NCBI RefSeq assembly: GCF_009660225.1
Contig: NZ_CP045920.1
Coordinates: 2,988,079 to 3,052,078, forward strand
Direction: 5' to 3'
Source of the DNA: Pseudactinotalea sp. HY158
Lineage (GTDB): Bacteria; Actinomycetota; Actinomycetes; Actinomycetales; Beutenbergiaceae
Length of the DNA: 64,000 nt
Made by a program: the position numbers and the translations under genes. The notes beneath the pieces were generated by a model. It did no database searches. It had not been told where the DNA came from and saw only the letters and a program-made list of their open reading frames with translations. Positions 7,949-16,140 of the stretch are shown here, piece by piece. Every line of letters starts with the position of its first letter. The first letter of the stretch is position 1.

Positions 7949-8470
7949 TCAGGAGGCGGAGTCGACCTCGTGTTCAGTCTGCGCCTCATCCGGCCCGTCG
8001 CCAAGGATCTTGCGCAGGTAGGCGTAGGTGAGATCGCCGGCGTTCTGGTCGTACTGGTGCTCGAAGCCGTGCTTGTCGTACATCGCGAGGTTCTGCTTGG
8101 AGTCCTGGCCGGTGAAGACCCAGACCTCCTTCGTGTCCTCGGGCAGGTAGTGGAGCACGGCCATGAGGAGCTGGGTGCCGATCCCCTGGCCCTGCAGGTC
8201 CGGAACCACGGCGAGGCGGCCGAGCAGCGCCCGGTCCTCCTCGAGGCCCACGCGCACGGAGCCCACGAGCCGCGAGCCGGTCCACGCCCCGAGCGTGACG
8301 ACGTCGGCACGATCGAGATCGGCCTCGAGCTCCGCCAGGGTCTGCGTGAGGGAGGGGATGTTCGGGTCTCCGTACAGCTGGGCCTCGGTCACGAACGCGG
8401 CCCGGCGCACCGTCAGCAGCTCGCCGGCGCAGGATTGTTCGACCAGGTCGATCCGCAGGTCTTCGCTCAT
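7949..8470 (-). CDS. GNAT family N-acetyltransferase
   Basis: The 173-aa protein has the acetyl-CoA-binding motif A of GNAT enzymes, LAVVPDLQGQGIGTQLL (Q-x-x-G-x-G form), preceded by the strand SVRVGLEEDRALLGR and followed by motif B (NLAMYDKHGFEHQY). The substrate is unknown. ATG 8470 (MSEDLRID) is preferred to an in-frame upstream start at 8506 because AAGG lies nine bases upstream and the domain begins soon after. Its promoter region faces purU. Confidence 0.85.
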   Translation of the reverse strand: MSEDLRIDLVEQSCAGELLTVRRAAFVTEAQLYGDPNIPSLTQTLAELEADLDRADVVTLGAWTGSRLVGSVRVGLEEDRALLGRLAVVPDLQGQGIGTQLLMAVLHYLPEDTKEVWVFTGQDSKQNLAMYDKHGFEHQYDQNAGDLTYAYLRKILGDGPDEAQTEHEVDSAS

Positions 8471-8503
8471 GACCCCATCCTTGCACTTCGGACTCCCCCG
8501 GCG

Positions 8504-8520
8504 CACGGCGCAGCGCCGTG
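8504..8520. promoter_or_regulatory. 17-base palindrome between divergent GNAT gene and purU
   Basis: CACGGCGC and GCGCCGTG flank a single central A. It lies in the 89-base divergent region, 27 bases upstream of the purU -10 box, and could be an operator or just a GC-rich dyad. Confidence 0.25.
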
Positions 8521-8546
8521 GGTGAGACGATGTCGGGCCGGGCGGC

Positions 8547-8552
8547 TACCCT
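8547..8552 (+). promoter_or_regulatory. -10 box TACCCT, leaderless purU promoter
   Basis: TACCCT lies seven bases before GTG 8560 and there is no ribosome binding site, the usual arrangement for a leaderless actinobacterial transcript. Confidence 0.5.
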
Positions 8553-8559
8553 GGCCGTT

Positions 8560-9414
8560 GTGACTGACAGCGCACCCCAGTGGGTCCTCACCCTCTCCTG
8601 CCCCGACCGCCCCGGGATCGTCCATGCCGTGGCCGGTGCCGTGGCCGGGATCGGCGGCAACATCACCGAGTCACAGCAGTTCGGCGATCCGGAGTCCGGG
8701 CTGTTCTTCATGCGGGTCCAGGTCGAGTCCGGTGCGGGCGAGGGGCCGCTGCGGTCGGTGCTCGAGCCGGTGGCCTCCTCGTTCGGGATGACCTGGACCC
8801 TCGACCGGGTGGGCCGGGCGATGCGCACGATCGTCATGGTCTCGACCACGGCGCACTGCCTCACCGACCTGCTCTTCCGACAGCGCTCGACCGGGCTGCC
8901 GACCGACATCGTGGCCGTCGTCTCGAACCACACGACCCTCGCGCCGATCGCCGAATTCTACGGCGTGCCGTTCCATCACATCCCCGTGACGAAGGCGACG
9001 AAGGCCGAGGCGGAGAACCGGCTGCTCGAGCTCACCGCCGAGCTGGACGCCGAGCTCGTGGTCATGGCCCGGTACATGCAGATCCTCTCGGACGACCTGT
9101 GTCGTGCCCTGCCCGGGCGGATCATCAACATCCACCACTCGTTCCTGCCCTCGTTCAAGGGCGCCCGGCCCTACGCCCAGGCGCACGCCCGCGGGGTCAA
9201 GCTCATCGGAGCGACCGCGCACTATGCGACGGCCGACCTGGACGAGGGCCCGATCATCGAGCAGGACGTCGAGCGGGTCACGCACGCGGAGGACCCGACC
9301 GAACTCATGCGGCTCGGTCAGGACGTCGAGCGCCGGGTGCTCGCCCGGGCCGTGCGCTGGCACGCCGAGCACCGGGTGCTGCTCGACGCACACCGCACGG
9401 TCGTGTTCCGGTAG
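8560..9414 (+). CDS. purU: Formyltetrahydrofolate deformylase
   Basis: PurU hydrolyses 10-formyl-THF to THF and formate, balancing the folate pool and supplying formate. The 284-aa length is typical. An N-terminal ACT domain (TLSCPDRPGIVHAVAGAVAG, residues about 8-85) is followed by a formyltransferase-like domain with YMQILSDDLCRALPGRIINIHHSFLPSFKG and IGATAHYATADLDEGPIIEQD, which hold the catalytic Asn, His and Asp. The GTG start matches the family N-terminus; an in-frame GTG at 8518 lacks support. It acts in the same folate network as glyA, folD, purH and purN. Confidence 0.95.
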   Translation: MTDSAPQWVLTLSCPDRPGIVHAVAGAVAGIGGNITESQQFGDPESGLFFMRVQVESGAGEGPLRSVLEPVASSFGMTWTLDRVGRAMRTIVMVSTTAHCLTDLLFRQRSTGLPTDIVAVVSNHTTLAPIAEFYGVPFHHIPVTKATKAEAENRLLELTAELDAELVVMARYMQILSDDLCRALPGRIINIHHSFLPSFKGARPYAQAHARGVKLIGATAHYATADLDEGPIIEQDVERVTHAEDPTELMRLGQDVERRVLARAVRWHAEHRVLLDAHRTVVFR

Positions 9415-9432
9415 CCGGCCCGCTCCGTCGCC

Positions 9433-9438
9433 TACGGT
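9433..9438 (+). promoter_or_regulatory. -10 box TACGGT, leaderless promoter of the PIG-L gene
   Basis: TACGGT lies seven bases before ATG 9446 with no ribosome binding site between, matching the purU pattern. The box is in the 31-base gap after purU. Confidence 0.45.
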
Positions 9439-9445
9439 GAGTGGC

Positions 9446-10156
9446 ATGGAACTGCAACCACTCGACGAGGACTGGGAGCGCGCCGTCGCGATCGTGGCGC
9501 ACCCGGACGACATGGAGTTCGGCGCCGCCGGGGCGATCGCCCGCTGGACCGCGCAGGGCAAGCACATCACGTACGTCATGGTCACCTCGGGCGAGGCGGG
9601 CATCGACTCGATGGCACCCGATCGGGCGGGACCGCTGCGGGAGCGCGAGCAGGTCGACTCGTGCCGAATCGTCGGCGTCGAGGACGTGATCTTCCTGCGC
9701 CGACCGGACGGCACGCTCGAGCACTCGCTCGAGTTGCGGGCGGCGCTGTGCGAGCAGATCCGGCGGCTGCGCCCGCAGATCGTGATGACGAACAGCTACC
9801 GGGAGACCTGGCCCGGCGGGCTGCTCAATCAGGCCGACCACATCGCCGTGGGCCGCGCGAGTGTCGACGCCGTGCGCGACGCCGGGAACCGGTGGATCTT
9901 CCCCGATGCGGGTGGCGGGCTCGAGCGTTGGGACGGCGTCCGCCAGGTCTGGCTGCCCGGCTCACCCGCCGCGGGGCACGCCGTCGACATCAGCGCCACA
10001 TTCGAGGTCGGGCTCGACTCGCTCCGCGCACACGCCGCCTATATCGAGGGCCTCGGCGGCTTCGACCCGGCCGGCTTCCTGGACGCTGGTGCGACCGCCG
10101 CCGGTGAGCGCCTCGGCTGCCGGTACGCCGCCACGTTCGAGGTGCTCCAGCCCTGA
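9446..10156 (+). CDS. PIG-L family deacetylase
   Basis: This 236-aa enzyme belongs to the LmbE/PIG-L zinc-dependent N-deacetylase family, which includes MshB and Mca of mycothiol metabolism. It has the metal-binding motif AHPDDMEFGAAG (H-P-D-D) near residue 19, MVTSGEAG, REREQ, and a later NQADHIAVGRASVDAV carrying the third metal ligand His. The natural substrate cannot be told. ATG 9446 gives the expected short N-terminus; longer upstream frames overlap purU. Confidence 0.9.
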   Translation: MELQPLDEDWERAVAIVAHPDDMEFGAAGAIARWTAQGKHITYVMVTSGEAGIDSMAPDRAGPLREREQVDSCRIVGVEDVIFLRRPDGTLEHSLELRAALCEQIRRLRPQIVMTNSYRETWPGGLLNQADHIAVGRASVDAVRDAGNRWIFPDAGGGLERWDGVRQVWLPGSPAAGHAVDISATFEVGLDSLRAHAAYIEGLGGFDPAGFLDAGATAAGERLGCRYAATFEVLQP

Positions 10157-10180
10157 GGGCGGGCTTGCCCCTCCCCGCCC
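10157..10180 (+). terminator. Short GC hairpin after the PIG-L gene
   Basis: GGGCGGG (10157-10163) pairs with CCCGCCC (10174-10180) directly behind the stop codon. There is no T-run. Confidence 0.4.
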
Positions 10181-10197
10181 CCTGCGGGGAAACTCGC

Positions 10198-10211
10198 CGT
10201 TGCGGTGGCAC
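10198..10211. repeat. 14-bp target duplication of IS481, left copy
   Basis: CGTTGCGGTGGCAC abuts the left end of the IS481 element; the identical copy is at 14352-14365. Confidence 0.85.
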
Positions 10212-10271
10212 TGTCTTGTATCGGGACATGGGTGACAGTTCTGCATCAGGACATCGGTGACGTTTGATGTA

Positions 10272-10382
10272 TCAGGACGTCGGTGACGGTTCATCGTTGA
10301 TGGTGGTGGTGCGGGGGTGGAGGAGGGAGTGGTTGTTGCTGACGTAGGTGATGCCCTTGGGCGGCCAGAGGTGCTCGGCGAG
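10272..10382 (-). pseudogene. 3' end of the IS481 transposase gene, severed by IS21
   Basis: On the minus strand, 37 codons beginning with the duplicated CTCGCC read LAEHLWPPKGITYVSNN... and end at TGA (10272-10274). The frame joins exactly to the large 5' part at 13022-14254 when IS21 and one copy of the 6-bp duplication are removed, giving a 445-aa transposase. Confidence 0.85.
10377..10382. repeat. 6-bp target duplication of IS21, left copy
   Basis: GGCGAG abuts the left end of IS21; the second copy is at 13022-13027. Confidence 0.8.
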
Positions 10383-10482
10383 TGTCAAGGGACAGTGGGA
10401 CATCCCTGTGGGCGGACATGTGGGTTCCCTGCTGACGGACAGTTCATCTCCCTGCCTGCGGTCAGTTGATCTCCCCGGGTTG

Positions 10483-11280
10483 TCAGGTCAAGGGGATCAC
10501 CCCGCGTCCGTTGGTCGCTTCGGTCAGTCGTTGTGAGGTGCCCTCGGTCACGATTACGTGGGCGTGGTGCAGGAGCCGGTCGACGGTGGCGGTCGCCAGG
10601 GTCTTGGGCATGATCGTGTCGAACCCGGCGGGGTGGATGTTGCTGGTGACCGCGAGGCTGCGGCGTTCGTAGGTGGCGTCGACGAGGCGGTAGAAGGCCT
10701 CGGCGGCGGCCTGTCCGGCGGGCAGCATGCCGATGTCATCGATGACGACGAGCTCGGCGCGGGTGATCTTGGCCAGGACCTTGCTGATCGACCCGTCGAC
10801 GGTGGCGCGGCTGATGGCTGTGGTCAGCGATTCCAGGGTGAACCAGGCAACGGGCATTCCTTCGTCGATGGCCTTGTGCGCCAGGGCCTCGACGAAGTGG
10901 GTCTTGCCGGTGCCCGAGGGGCCGCTGATCGCCAGGTTCTCGCGGTGGTGGATCCATTCCAGGGTGGCCAGCGCGGACTGGGTCGGGGCCGGGATGGACG
11001 AGTCGTGCTCGCGCCAGGAGTGCAGGGTCTTGCCGGCGGGCAGCCCGGCGGCCTTGCGGCGGGCGGTCTTGGTGGCCTCGTCGCGGCCGCGCACTTCTTC
11101 GGCCAGTAGCACCCGCAGGATCTCGGCGGGATCCCACCGTTGGGACTTCGCCGTCGCCAGAACATCGGGGGCGGCGGCGCGCAGGTAGGGCAGGCGCATC
11201 CGTCGCATGGCCTGCTCCAGGTCGCTGGGCAGCGGTGGCGCTGCCGGCGTTGTCGTCGTGGTCACGGCGGTCGGACTCAT
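10483..11280 (-). CDS. istB: IS21 helper ATPase IstB
   Basis: IstB is the AAA+ ATPase that selects target DNA and activates the IstA transposase. The 265-aa protein has Walker A SGPSGTGKTHF (about residues 121-131), Walker B ELVVIDDIGML, and sensor-like TSNIHPAGFDTIMP. Its start overlaps the istA stop by four bases (11277-11280), so the two are translationally coupled as usual for IS21. Confidence 0.95.
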   Translation of the reverse strand: MSPTAVTTTTTPAAPPLPSDLEQAMRRMRLPYLRAAAPDVLATAKSQRWDPAEILRVLLAEEVRGRDEATKTARRKAAGLPAGKTLHSWREHDSSIPAPTQSALATLEWIHHRENLAISGPSGTGKTHFVEALAHKAIDEGMPVAWFTLESLTTAISRATVDGSISKVLAKITRAELVVIDDIGMLPAGQAAAEAFYRLVDATYERRSLAVTSNIHPAGFDTIMPKTLATATVDRLLHHAHVIVTEGTSQRLTEATNGRGVIPLT

Positions 11281-12848
11281 CGGGTGGTCTCCTTGCTGGT
11301 GGTGAAGTTCGCCCAGGCAGTGGTGCCGGGCTGGGCCGAGTGGGCTTCGTCAGCGACGACCAGGTCGGTCGCGGTCGCCCCAACGGCCTGGTGGTCGACG
11401 ATGGCGGCCAGGTCGCCCTCGCCGAAGCGGCCGGCGGCCGCGGCCACGCCCAGGGCGGCGTCCACGCCCTCGCGGCCGACGAGGGTGGCCAGCTGTACGG
11501 CGTCGGCCATTTTGGCGCGGATGCGCACTGCCCCGGCCGCGGAGGCCTCGATCAGCCAGTCGTAGGCACCCCGCCCCAGCGCGAGGAACTCCTCCTCCGC
11601 GGCGTTGCGGGCTCGTGGTTTCGGCGGTCGGGGCGCACCATCGGGCTCCTGCGGGTGGTCGGGGTAGTGCGCCAGGTCGATACGCGGGTTGCCCGGCGTG
11701 GACAGGCGGTGACGGGCGACCTCAACTAGCCCACGACGATCGGTGGCCCAGTCCGGCACGAGCGGCAGCGCGTCTAGGTCGGCGACGATGATCAACTCGG
11801 CCCCCGCGGCCCGCACCCACACTTCCTCCTCGACCAGCCCCGGCGGGGTGGAGTAGCGCACCGACCCGAACCGTATGGTCTGATCGGTGCCTACGCTGCG
11901 GGTCTCTCCCAGCGCCATCGTGTGCGGCGCGGCCGGCAGCATGTGCAACCGAGCCCGCTCCTCGATCAGCGCCTCGGCCGGTAACCGCGCGGACTCGCGG
12001 TGCTTGCGGTTGTTGACCTTGGTCATGAACTCCTCGCACGCCTGTTCCAACTGCGCGAAGGAGGAATACTGCTCGCGCAGGTTCGCGCCGGTAGGCACGA
12101 TGTCAGCCTTGGCCAACCGGACCGTGGACTCCGTGCCGCCCTTGGACTCCGGGTCGTAGGGCACGCACGTGTGCACCTGGCTGCCGTAGTGGCGGGCGAC
12201 CTGCACGATCTGCGGATGGCGTACCGCCACGCCGGCGACGTGCTCGACGCTGACCGTCTTGGCGTTGTCGGTCAAGATGTAGCTGGGCACCCCGCCCAGG
12301 CGGCGCAGCGTGGCATCCAGGCACGCGATCAGCGTCGGCAGCGTCTGGTCCCACACCGGAATGACCACCCGGAAACGTGACCAGGCCAGCCAGGCGCAAA
12401 ACAGCCACGTCCGTCGCGGCTTCCCATCGGGCCCGGGCACTCGCGAGCCCTCGCCCCAGTCGAACTGAAGCCACAGCCCCGGCTCGGTGATCCACGGCCG
12501 ATAGCTGCGCCGGTGCCCGGCCCGCCACGCGGCCTTGACCTCGGCGACAGCCCGCCGGGTGGTCCGCTCGGTCCCTGTGAACCCCACAGCGACGAGCCGG
12601 CCGTGGATAACGTCAGCGCGGACCTTGCCGTTGCCGCGCTCGACCCACTCCTCGATCTTGGGCATGTGCTCATCGATCATCCGCGGCCGGCGGCCCGCGC
12701 CGGTGACCGCACGGCCCTGATCACGGGCGGCGACGTACCGCCGCACCGTCTTGGGGTCCACCCCGGCCAGTTGCGCGGCCGAGTGCGCACTCTGTGTGGC
12801 GTCGTACGCCTCCAGAATTTCCATGATCTCCCTGTCAGACTTCTTCAT
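11277..12848 (-). CDS. istA: IS21 transposase IstA
   Basis: The 523-aa DDE transposase begins MKKSDREIMEILEAYDATQS with an HTH (AAQLAGVDPKTVRRYV). The catalytic core shows LQFDWGEGSR (first Asp), SYILTDNAKTV (second Asp) and SKGGTESTVRLAKADI (Glu). A beta-barrel C-terminal region follows. ATG 12848 is chosen because GGAGGG lies five bases upstream and the family N-terminus starts there; an in-frame upstream start at 12962 falls in the element's terminal repeats. Confidence 0.94.
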   Translation of the reverse strand: MKKSDREIMEILEAYDATQSAHSAAQLAGVDPKTVRRYVAARDQGRAVTGAGRRPRMIDEHMPKIEEWVERGNGKVRADVIHGRLVAVGFTGTERTTRRAVAEVKAAWRAGHRRSYRPWITEPGLWLQFDWGEGSRVPGPDGKPRRTWLFCAWLAWSRFRVVIPVWDQTLPTLIACLDATLRRLGGVPSYILTDNAKTVSVEHVAGVAVRHPQIVQVARHYGSQVHTCVPYDPESKGGTESTVRLAKADIVPTGANLREQYSSFAQLEQACEEFMTKVNNRKHRESARLPAEALIEERARLHMLPAAPHTMALGETRSVGTDQTIRFGSVRYSTPPGLVEEEVWVRAAGAELIIVADLDALPLVPDWATDRRGLVEVARHRLSTPGNPRIDLAHYPDHPQEPDGAPRPPKPRARNAAEEEFLALGRGAYDWLIEASAAGAVRIRAKMADAVQLATLVGREGVDAALGVAAAAGRFGEGDLAAIVDHQAVGATATDLVVADEAHSAQPGTTAWANFTTSKETTR

Positions 12849-13015
12849 GCGTCCCTCCGGTGGACTACTCGTGGTGGTTGAAGACCTCGAGCACATCCCC
12901 GGAGGGCCGCTTTCGCCGGGACCGACACGGCCCGATCCCATGGCCACAGACAGGGAGATCAACTGTCCATCAGCAGGGAAGTCCGTGTCCGTCTACAAGG
13001 AGGTTGGCATGTCCG

Positions 13016-14254
13016 CTAGCAGGCGAGGGTCTCGCCGTGCTGGTCTACGAAGCCGACGGTGGTCTCGTCCCAGGTGGCGAGGACGCTCTGGCCGGCCAGT
13101 CGGCTGCTGATCTGGAACTCGATTCCGCGGATCTTGGCGCTACCCGTGGGCCGGATCACCAGGAGGCGGCTACCCCGGGCGGCGACGGCACGCCGGGCCA
13201 GTGGTGGCTCTGTTGGGGGTGGCGTCTCGCCGATGGACGCGGCGATGGCTCCCTGCCCGGCGATCCCGCGCGGATCGGGCAGGAGTGGCTCGATGTAGGA
13301 GACCTTCGGCTTGGGAGGCTCGGCTACCGCGGTCGCGTCCCATGCGCGCTGCGGGGTGATGCGCCCCGGTAGGCCCTGATGGCCACGCTCGGTGTTGTAG
13401 ATCCGGTCGAAGACATCGACCTGTGCCTGCAGCTCGGGCAGTGAGGACGCGATCGGCTGCTTGTCCAGGAACCGGAACAGGGTCTGGTGGAATCGCTCGT
13501 TCTTGCCCTGGGTGGTCGGTTTGTAGGGCTTGCCGGTGATCGCCTCCACCCCCAGGGAGGTGACGTATTCGACGAGTCGGCCCTGCCAGCCACGCCTCGA
13601 GGGGTTGAGGGCCACACCGTTATCGGTCAGTAGGCGCTGTGGCACGCCACGGGCGGCGATCCCCTTCTCCACCACGGCGATCGCGGCGTCGCTGGTCTCG
13701 GCGGCCGCGACGTGGGAGGCGACCGCGAGCCGACTGTGGTCGTCCTCGAGTTGGAAGATCACACATTTGCGTCCACCAGTAAGGACGTACTCGGTCGCGT
13801 CCAGTTGCCAGCACGCGTTCGGTGCCGGGTACACAAACCGCCGGTAGGCGGCCCGTGGTCGCTTCTTCGGCTCGACCCGGGCGACACCCTTGTCCCGGAA
13901 GATCCGCGCCAACGACGCCGTCGACGGGGAGGTCAAGCCCATCGCGACCAACTTGTCATGCACGCTCACAGGACCGTGGTCCAGGCCCGAGGCCTCGAGC
14001 GCGGCACGCACGTCCAGGGCTCGCTGCTTGGTGTCCTCATCGATCCGCGTCGGAGACGTCGCCGGGCGCCGCGAGCGGGGCTCCAACACAGCAGCCTGCC
14101 CCTGGCGACGGGCCCGTGCCCGCAGCACGTAGAACGTCTTGCGCGAAATGTCGTGCTCAAGACAGAACGTCGTCACCGCCCCACGCGGCGCATCATCGGG
14201 CCACCTCGCAATCGCCAGACGGACACGGGCATCAACAGGCTCATTCGCAGGCAT
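13016..14254 (-). pseudogene. IS481 transposase, C-terminus cut off by IS21
   Basis: The first 411 codons (to 13022) are native IS481 transposase; the frame then enters the IS21 end and stops at TAG 13016-13018. Visible parts are an N-terminal HTH (FCLEHDISRKTFYVLRARARR) and the DDE core with CWQLDATEYVL, RLLTDNGVAL and GKNERFHQTLFRFLD. The missing last 34 residues are at 10272-10376. All three catalytic residues remain, but the C-terminal segment is lost, so activity is doubtful. Confidence 0.9.
13022..13027. repeat. 6-bp target duplication of IS21, right copy
   Basis: GGCGAG, identical to 10377-10382, directly follows the IS21 right end. Confidence 0.8.
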
Positions 14255-14351
14255 CCGCTCATCAAACCCGCTGAAGTGTCACCACCAAGACCCCTCGAAC
14301 TGTCACCGATGTCCTGATGCAGAACTGTCACCGATGTCCTGCGACATAACA

Positions 14352-14365
14352 CGTTGCGGTGGCAC
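14352..14365. repeat. 14-bp target duplication of IS481, right copy
   Basis: CGTTGCGGTGGCAC, identical to 10198-10211, directly follows the IS481 right end and continues into the rest of the split 41-bp repeat. Confidence 0.85.
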
Positions 14366-14574
14366 AGCTTCTTTCCCCACCTCGCCCTGCCCACCTCGCG
14401 GGGAGACTCGCCGTTGCGGTGGCACAGCTTCTTTCCCCAGGTGCGGCCGCATCGGCCCGGCGTCGTGAAGCTGGGGAAGCTCGTCGTTGCGCAGGCACAG
14501 CTACTTTCCCCGCGATCCTGTGTCGACCATCAGCCGGCCGCTCGGTCGTCGATGCCGTGGATTCCGGCGCGCCG

Positions 14575-16140
14575 GAAGTTGTCAAGGTGTACGAGGCCAG
14601 TGCCCTGTTATGCGGCCTGTTCGTAGGCCGGGTTCGAGTCCTCCTTGGTCGATTGGTCGTGTTCATCGTCGGGCTGGTTGATCCAGGCCGCTGTGGGTAG
14701 GTCGAGGATCTTCGGGGCGTGGTTGGTCGAGAAGCGTTGGGGGTGGGCAGCGCGCGCGGCGGCGAGGGTGGCCTGACGGTCGGTCGCGATCTGATCGGCG
14801 TGGCCGTAGTGGACGTCTGCGGGGGTGTGGAGCCCGATCCCGGAATGGTGGTGTTCGTGGTTGTACCACTCGGTGAACTCGGCCATCCAGGCGCGGGCAT
14901 CGTCCAGGGATCCGAACCGGTCGGGGAACGTGGGGCTGTACTTGGCGGTCTTGAACAGTGATTCCGAGTACGGGTTGTCGTTCGAGACCCGCGGGCGTGA
15001 GTGTGAACGGACTACCTGCAGGTCCTCCAGCAGTACAGCGACCGATTTCGAGGTCATCGAGGTGCCGCGGTCGGCGTGGACGACGTGGGGGATGCCGTGG
15101 ATGCCGAAGACCTCGCGCATCATCTCCTCGGCCAGCGGGCCACTTTCACGGGCGTGGACGATGGCCCCGACGATATAGCGCGAGTAGATGTCGAGCATGA
15201 CGTAGGCGTCGTAGTAGACGCCCTTGGCCGGTCCGGGCAGTTTCGTGATGTCCCACGTATAGACCTGGCCGGGGCCGGTGGCCACGAGCTCGGGGACCGT
15301 CCGGGCGGGGTGACGGGCCTGCCGGCGACGATCGACTACCTGGTCGTCCTCACGCAGGATCCGGTACATCGTGGACACCGAGCACAGGTAGACCCCTCGT
15401 TCGAGCAATGTGGCGTAGACCTGCATCGGCGTGGAGTCAACGAATTCCGGGCTATCCAGGACCTCCAACACGACCTCGCGCTCGGCACACGAGAGCCTAT
15501 TGACCGGATCGGCCCGATCAAGTGGGGTCGGCGCCGGGCGGGCCTTGCCGTGGCGAGCGGCCGTGGCCCGGGAGATGCCCGTCAGGCGTGCCGCCTCACG
15601 GGTGGTGATGCCGGCACCGGTGAGCTCCTCGTGGGTGGCCATCAGCGCTTCGTGGGCCCGTGCCCGTCCTGCGCGCTCTTGGAGATCTGCTCCAAGAGCG
15701 GTGTGTGTTTTTCCCATGATCTCCAGGGCAGTACGGGTCTGGTCCAACTCGTTCTGGGTCACCTCCAACTGCCTGCGCAGCCGTCCGATCTCGGCCTGCT
15801 CCCGGTTCGGGCGACCGACCGCCTGACCGGGCTCCTTGCCCTCGAGGACGCCCGCATCACGCAGCCGCCGCCACTCGCTGATGGAGGCCGAGTGCAGCCC
15901 CTCGCGGCGCAGGTACGCTCCCGCGTCCCCGTCGGCCAGGGCCTGCTCGTAGGCCTGGACATGGGCGAGCTTCTGCGCCGGGGTGAACCGTCGCCGCTTC
16001 GGGCCACCGGCCCGGGGACCAGCCCCGGCGGGGTCCTCCTGACTGTTCTCGTTCATCATCTTCAACGCGTTCGGCATCATCATCGGATCGTTCCTAGTCT
16101 CACCCTACGAGTCATACTTGCTATGAGGACCTGGTCTCAA
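14575..16140 (-). mobile_element. IS3-family element, ends approximate
   Basis: One intact IS3-type transposase gene fills the element. I could not fix the ends: a plausible pair starts TGTCAAGGTGTACGAGG near 14580 and, from the other side, TGAGACCAGGTCCTC near 16139, sharing AGGT and AGT blocks only. No target duplication was found. If the right end is near 16139, the last residues of the neighbouring AbiEi/DUF559 gene come from the element. Confidence 0.6.
14608..16083 (-). CDS. IS3 family transposase, single-frame OrfAB
   Basis: The 491-aa product joins what is usually OrfA (HTH RFTPAQKLAHVQAYEQAL...GLHSASISEWRRL, then a coiled region with REQAEIGRLRRQLE) to an OrfB integrase (rve) domain. 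Catalytic residues lie in VYTWDITKLPG (Asp), HVVHADRGTSMTSKS (Asp) and NDNPYSESLFKTAKY (Glu). A second HTH (TTREAARLTGISRATAARH) lies between. Most IS3 elements need a programmed -1 frameshift to make OrfAB; here a single frame encodes it. The N-terminal MMM start is ambiguous by a few codons. Confidence 0.92.
   Translation of the reverse strand: MMMPNALKMMNENSQEDPAGAGPRAGGPKRRRFTPAQKLAHVQAYEQALADGDAGAYLRREGLHSASISEWRRLRDAGVLEGKEPGQAVGRPNREQAEIGRLRRQLEVTQNELDQTRTALEIMGKTHTALGADLQERAGRARAHEALMATHEELTGAGITTREAARLTGISRATAARHGKARPAPTPLDRADPVNRLSCAEREVVLEVLDSPEFVDSTPMQVYATLLERGVYLCSVSTMYRILREDDQVVDRRRQARHPARTVPELVATGPGQVYTWDITKLPGPAKGVYYDAYVMLDIYSRYIVGAIVHARESGPLAEEMMREVFGIHGIPHVVHADRGTSMTSKSVAVLLEDLQVVRSHSRPRVSNDNPYSESLFKTAKYSPTFPDRFGSLDDARAWMAEFTEWYNHEHHHSGIGLHTPADVHYGHADQIATDRQATLAAARAAHPQRFSTNHAPKILDLPTAAWINQPDDEHDQSTKEDSNPAYEQAA

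Larger units (their letters stand above)
10383..13021 (-). mobile_element. IS21-family element (istA-istB) nested in IS481
   Basis: The 2639-bp element starts TGTCAAGGGACAG and ends GCTAGCA, so its termini are TG...CA. Both ends carry the multiple related subterminal repeats typical of IS21; for example CCCTGCTGA-GGACAGTT-ATCTCC occurs at both ends (about 10428-10455 and, inverted, about 12955-12977). A 6-bp duplication GGCGAG flanks it, and it lies within the IS481 transposase frame. Both genes are intact, so it appears capable of moving. Confidence 0.92.
10212..14351 (-). mobile_element. IS481-family element interrupted by IS21
   Basis: The ends read TGTcttgta... (10212) and, from the other side, TGTtatgtc... 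(14351). Both continue into a nearly identical stretch of about 45 bases containing GGTGACAGTTCTGCATCAGG. The element is bounded by exact 14-bp direct repeats (10198-10211, 14352-14365), a size within the range known for IS481 insertions. Without the nested IS21 and its duplication it would be about 1.5 kb with a single transposase gene. Its target was one of the 41-bp repeats. Confidence 0.88.
10184..14511. repeat. Three 41-bp dyad repeats; the first is split by IS481
   Basis: Unit 1 is 10184-10211 plus 14366-14378 once the IS481 element and one 14-bp duplication are removed. Unit 2 is 14398-14438 and unit 3 is 14471-14511. Units 1 and 2 differ at one base; unit 3 differs at several. Each starts with GGGGA and ends with TTTCCCC, giving an imperfect outer dyad, and shares the core CGTTGCG..GGCACAGCT. 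The units are 41 bp with spacers of 19 and 32 bp that are unlike each other. They look like intergenic palindromic repeats. Function unknown. Confidence 0.8.

Noticed and set aside
13016-14254. Intact 412-aa IS481 transposase
   Set aside because: The stop codon is supplied by the IS21 end; the native 34-residue C-terminus lies at 10272-10376.
14366-14511. CRISPR array
   Set aside because: Only three repeats, spacers of 19 and 32 bp, repeats that diverge, and no cas genes. The units look like intergenic palindromic repeats.
14340-14520. Short open frames after IS481 (for example those reading MRWHSFFP)
   Set aside because: They come from the 41-bp repeats, occur in several phases, and have no ribosome binding sites.
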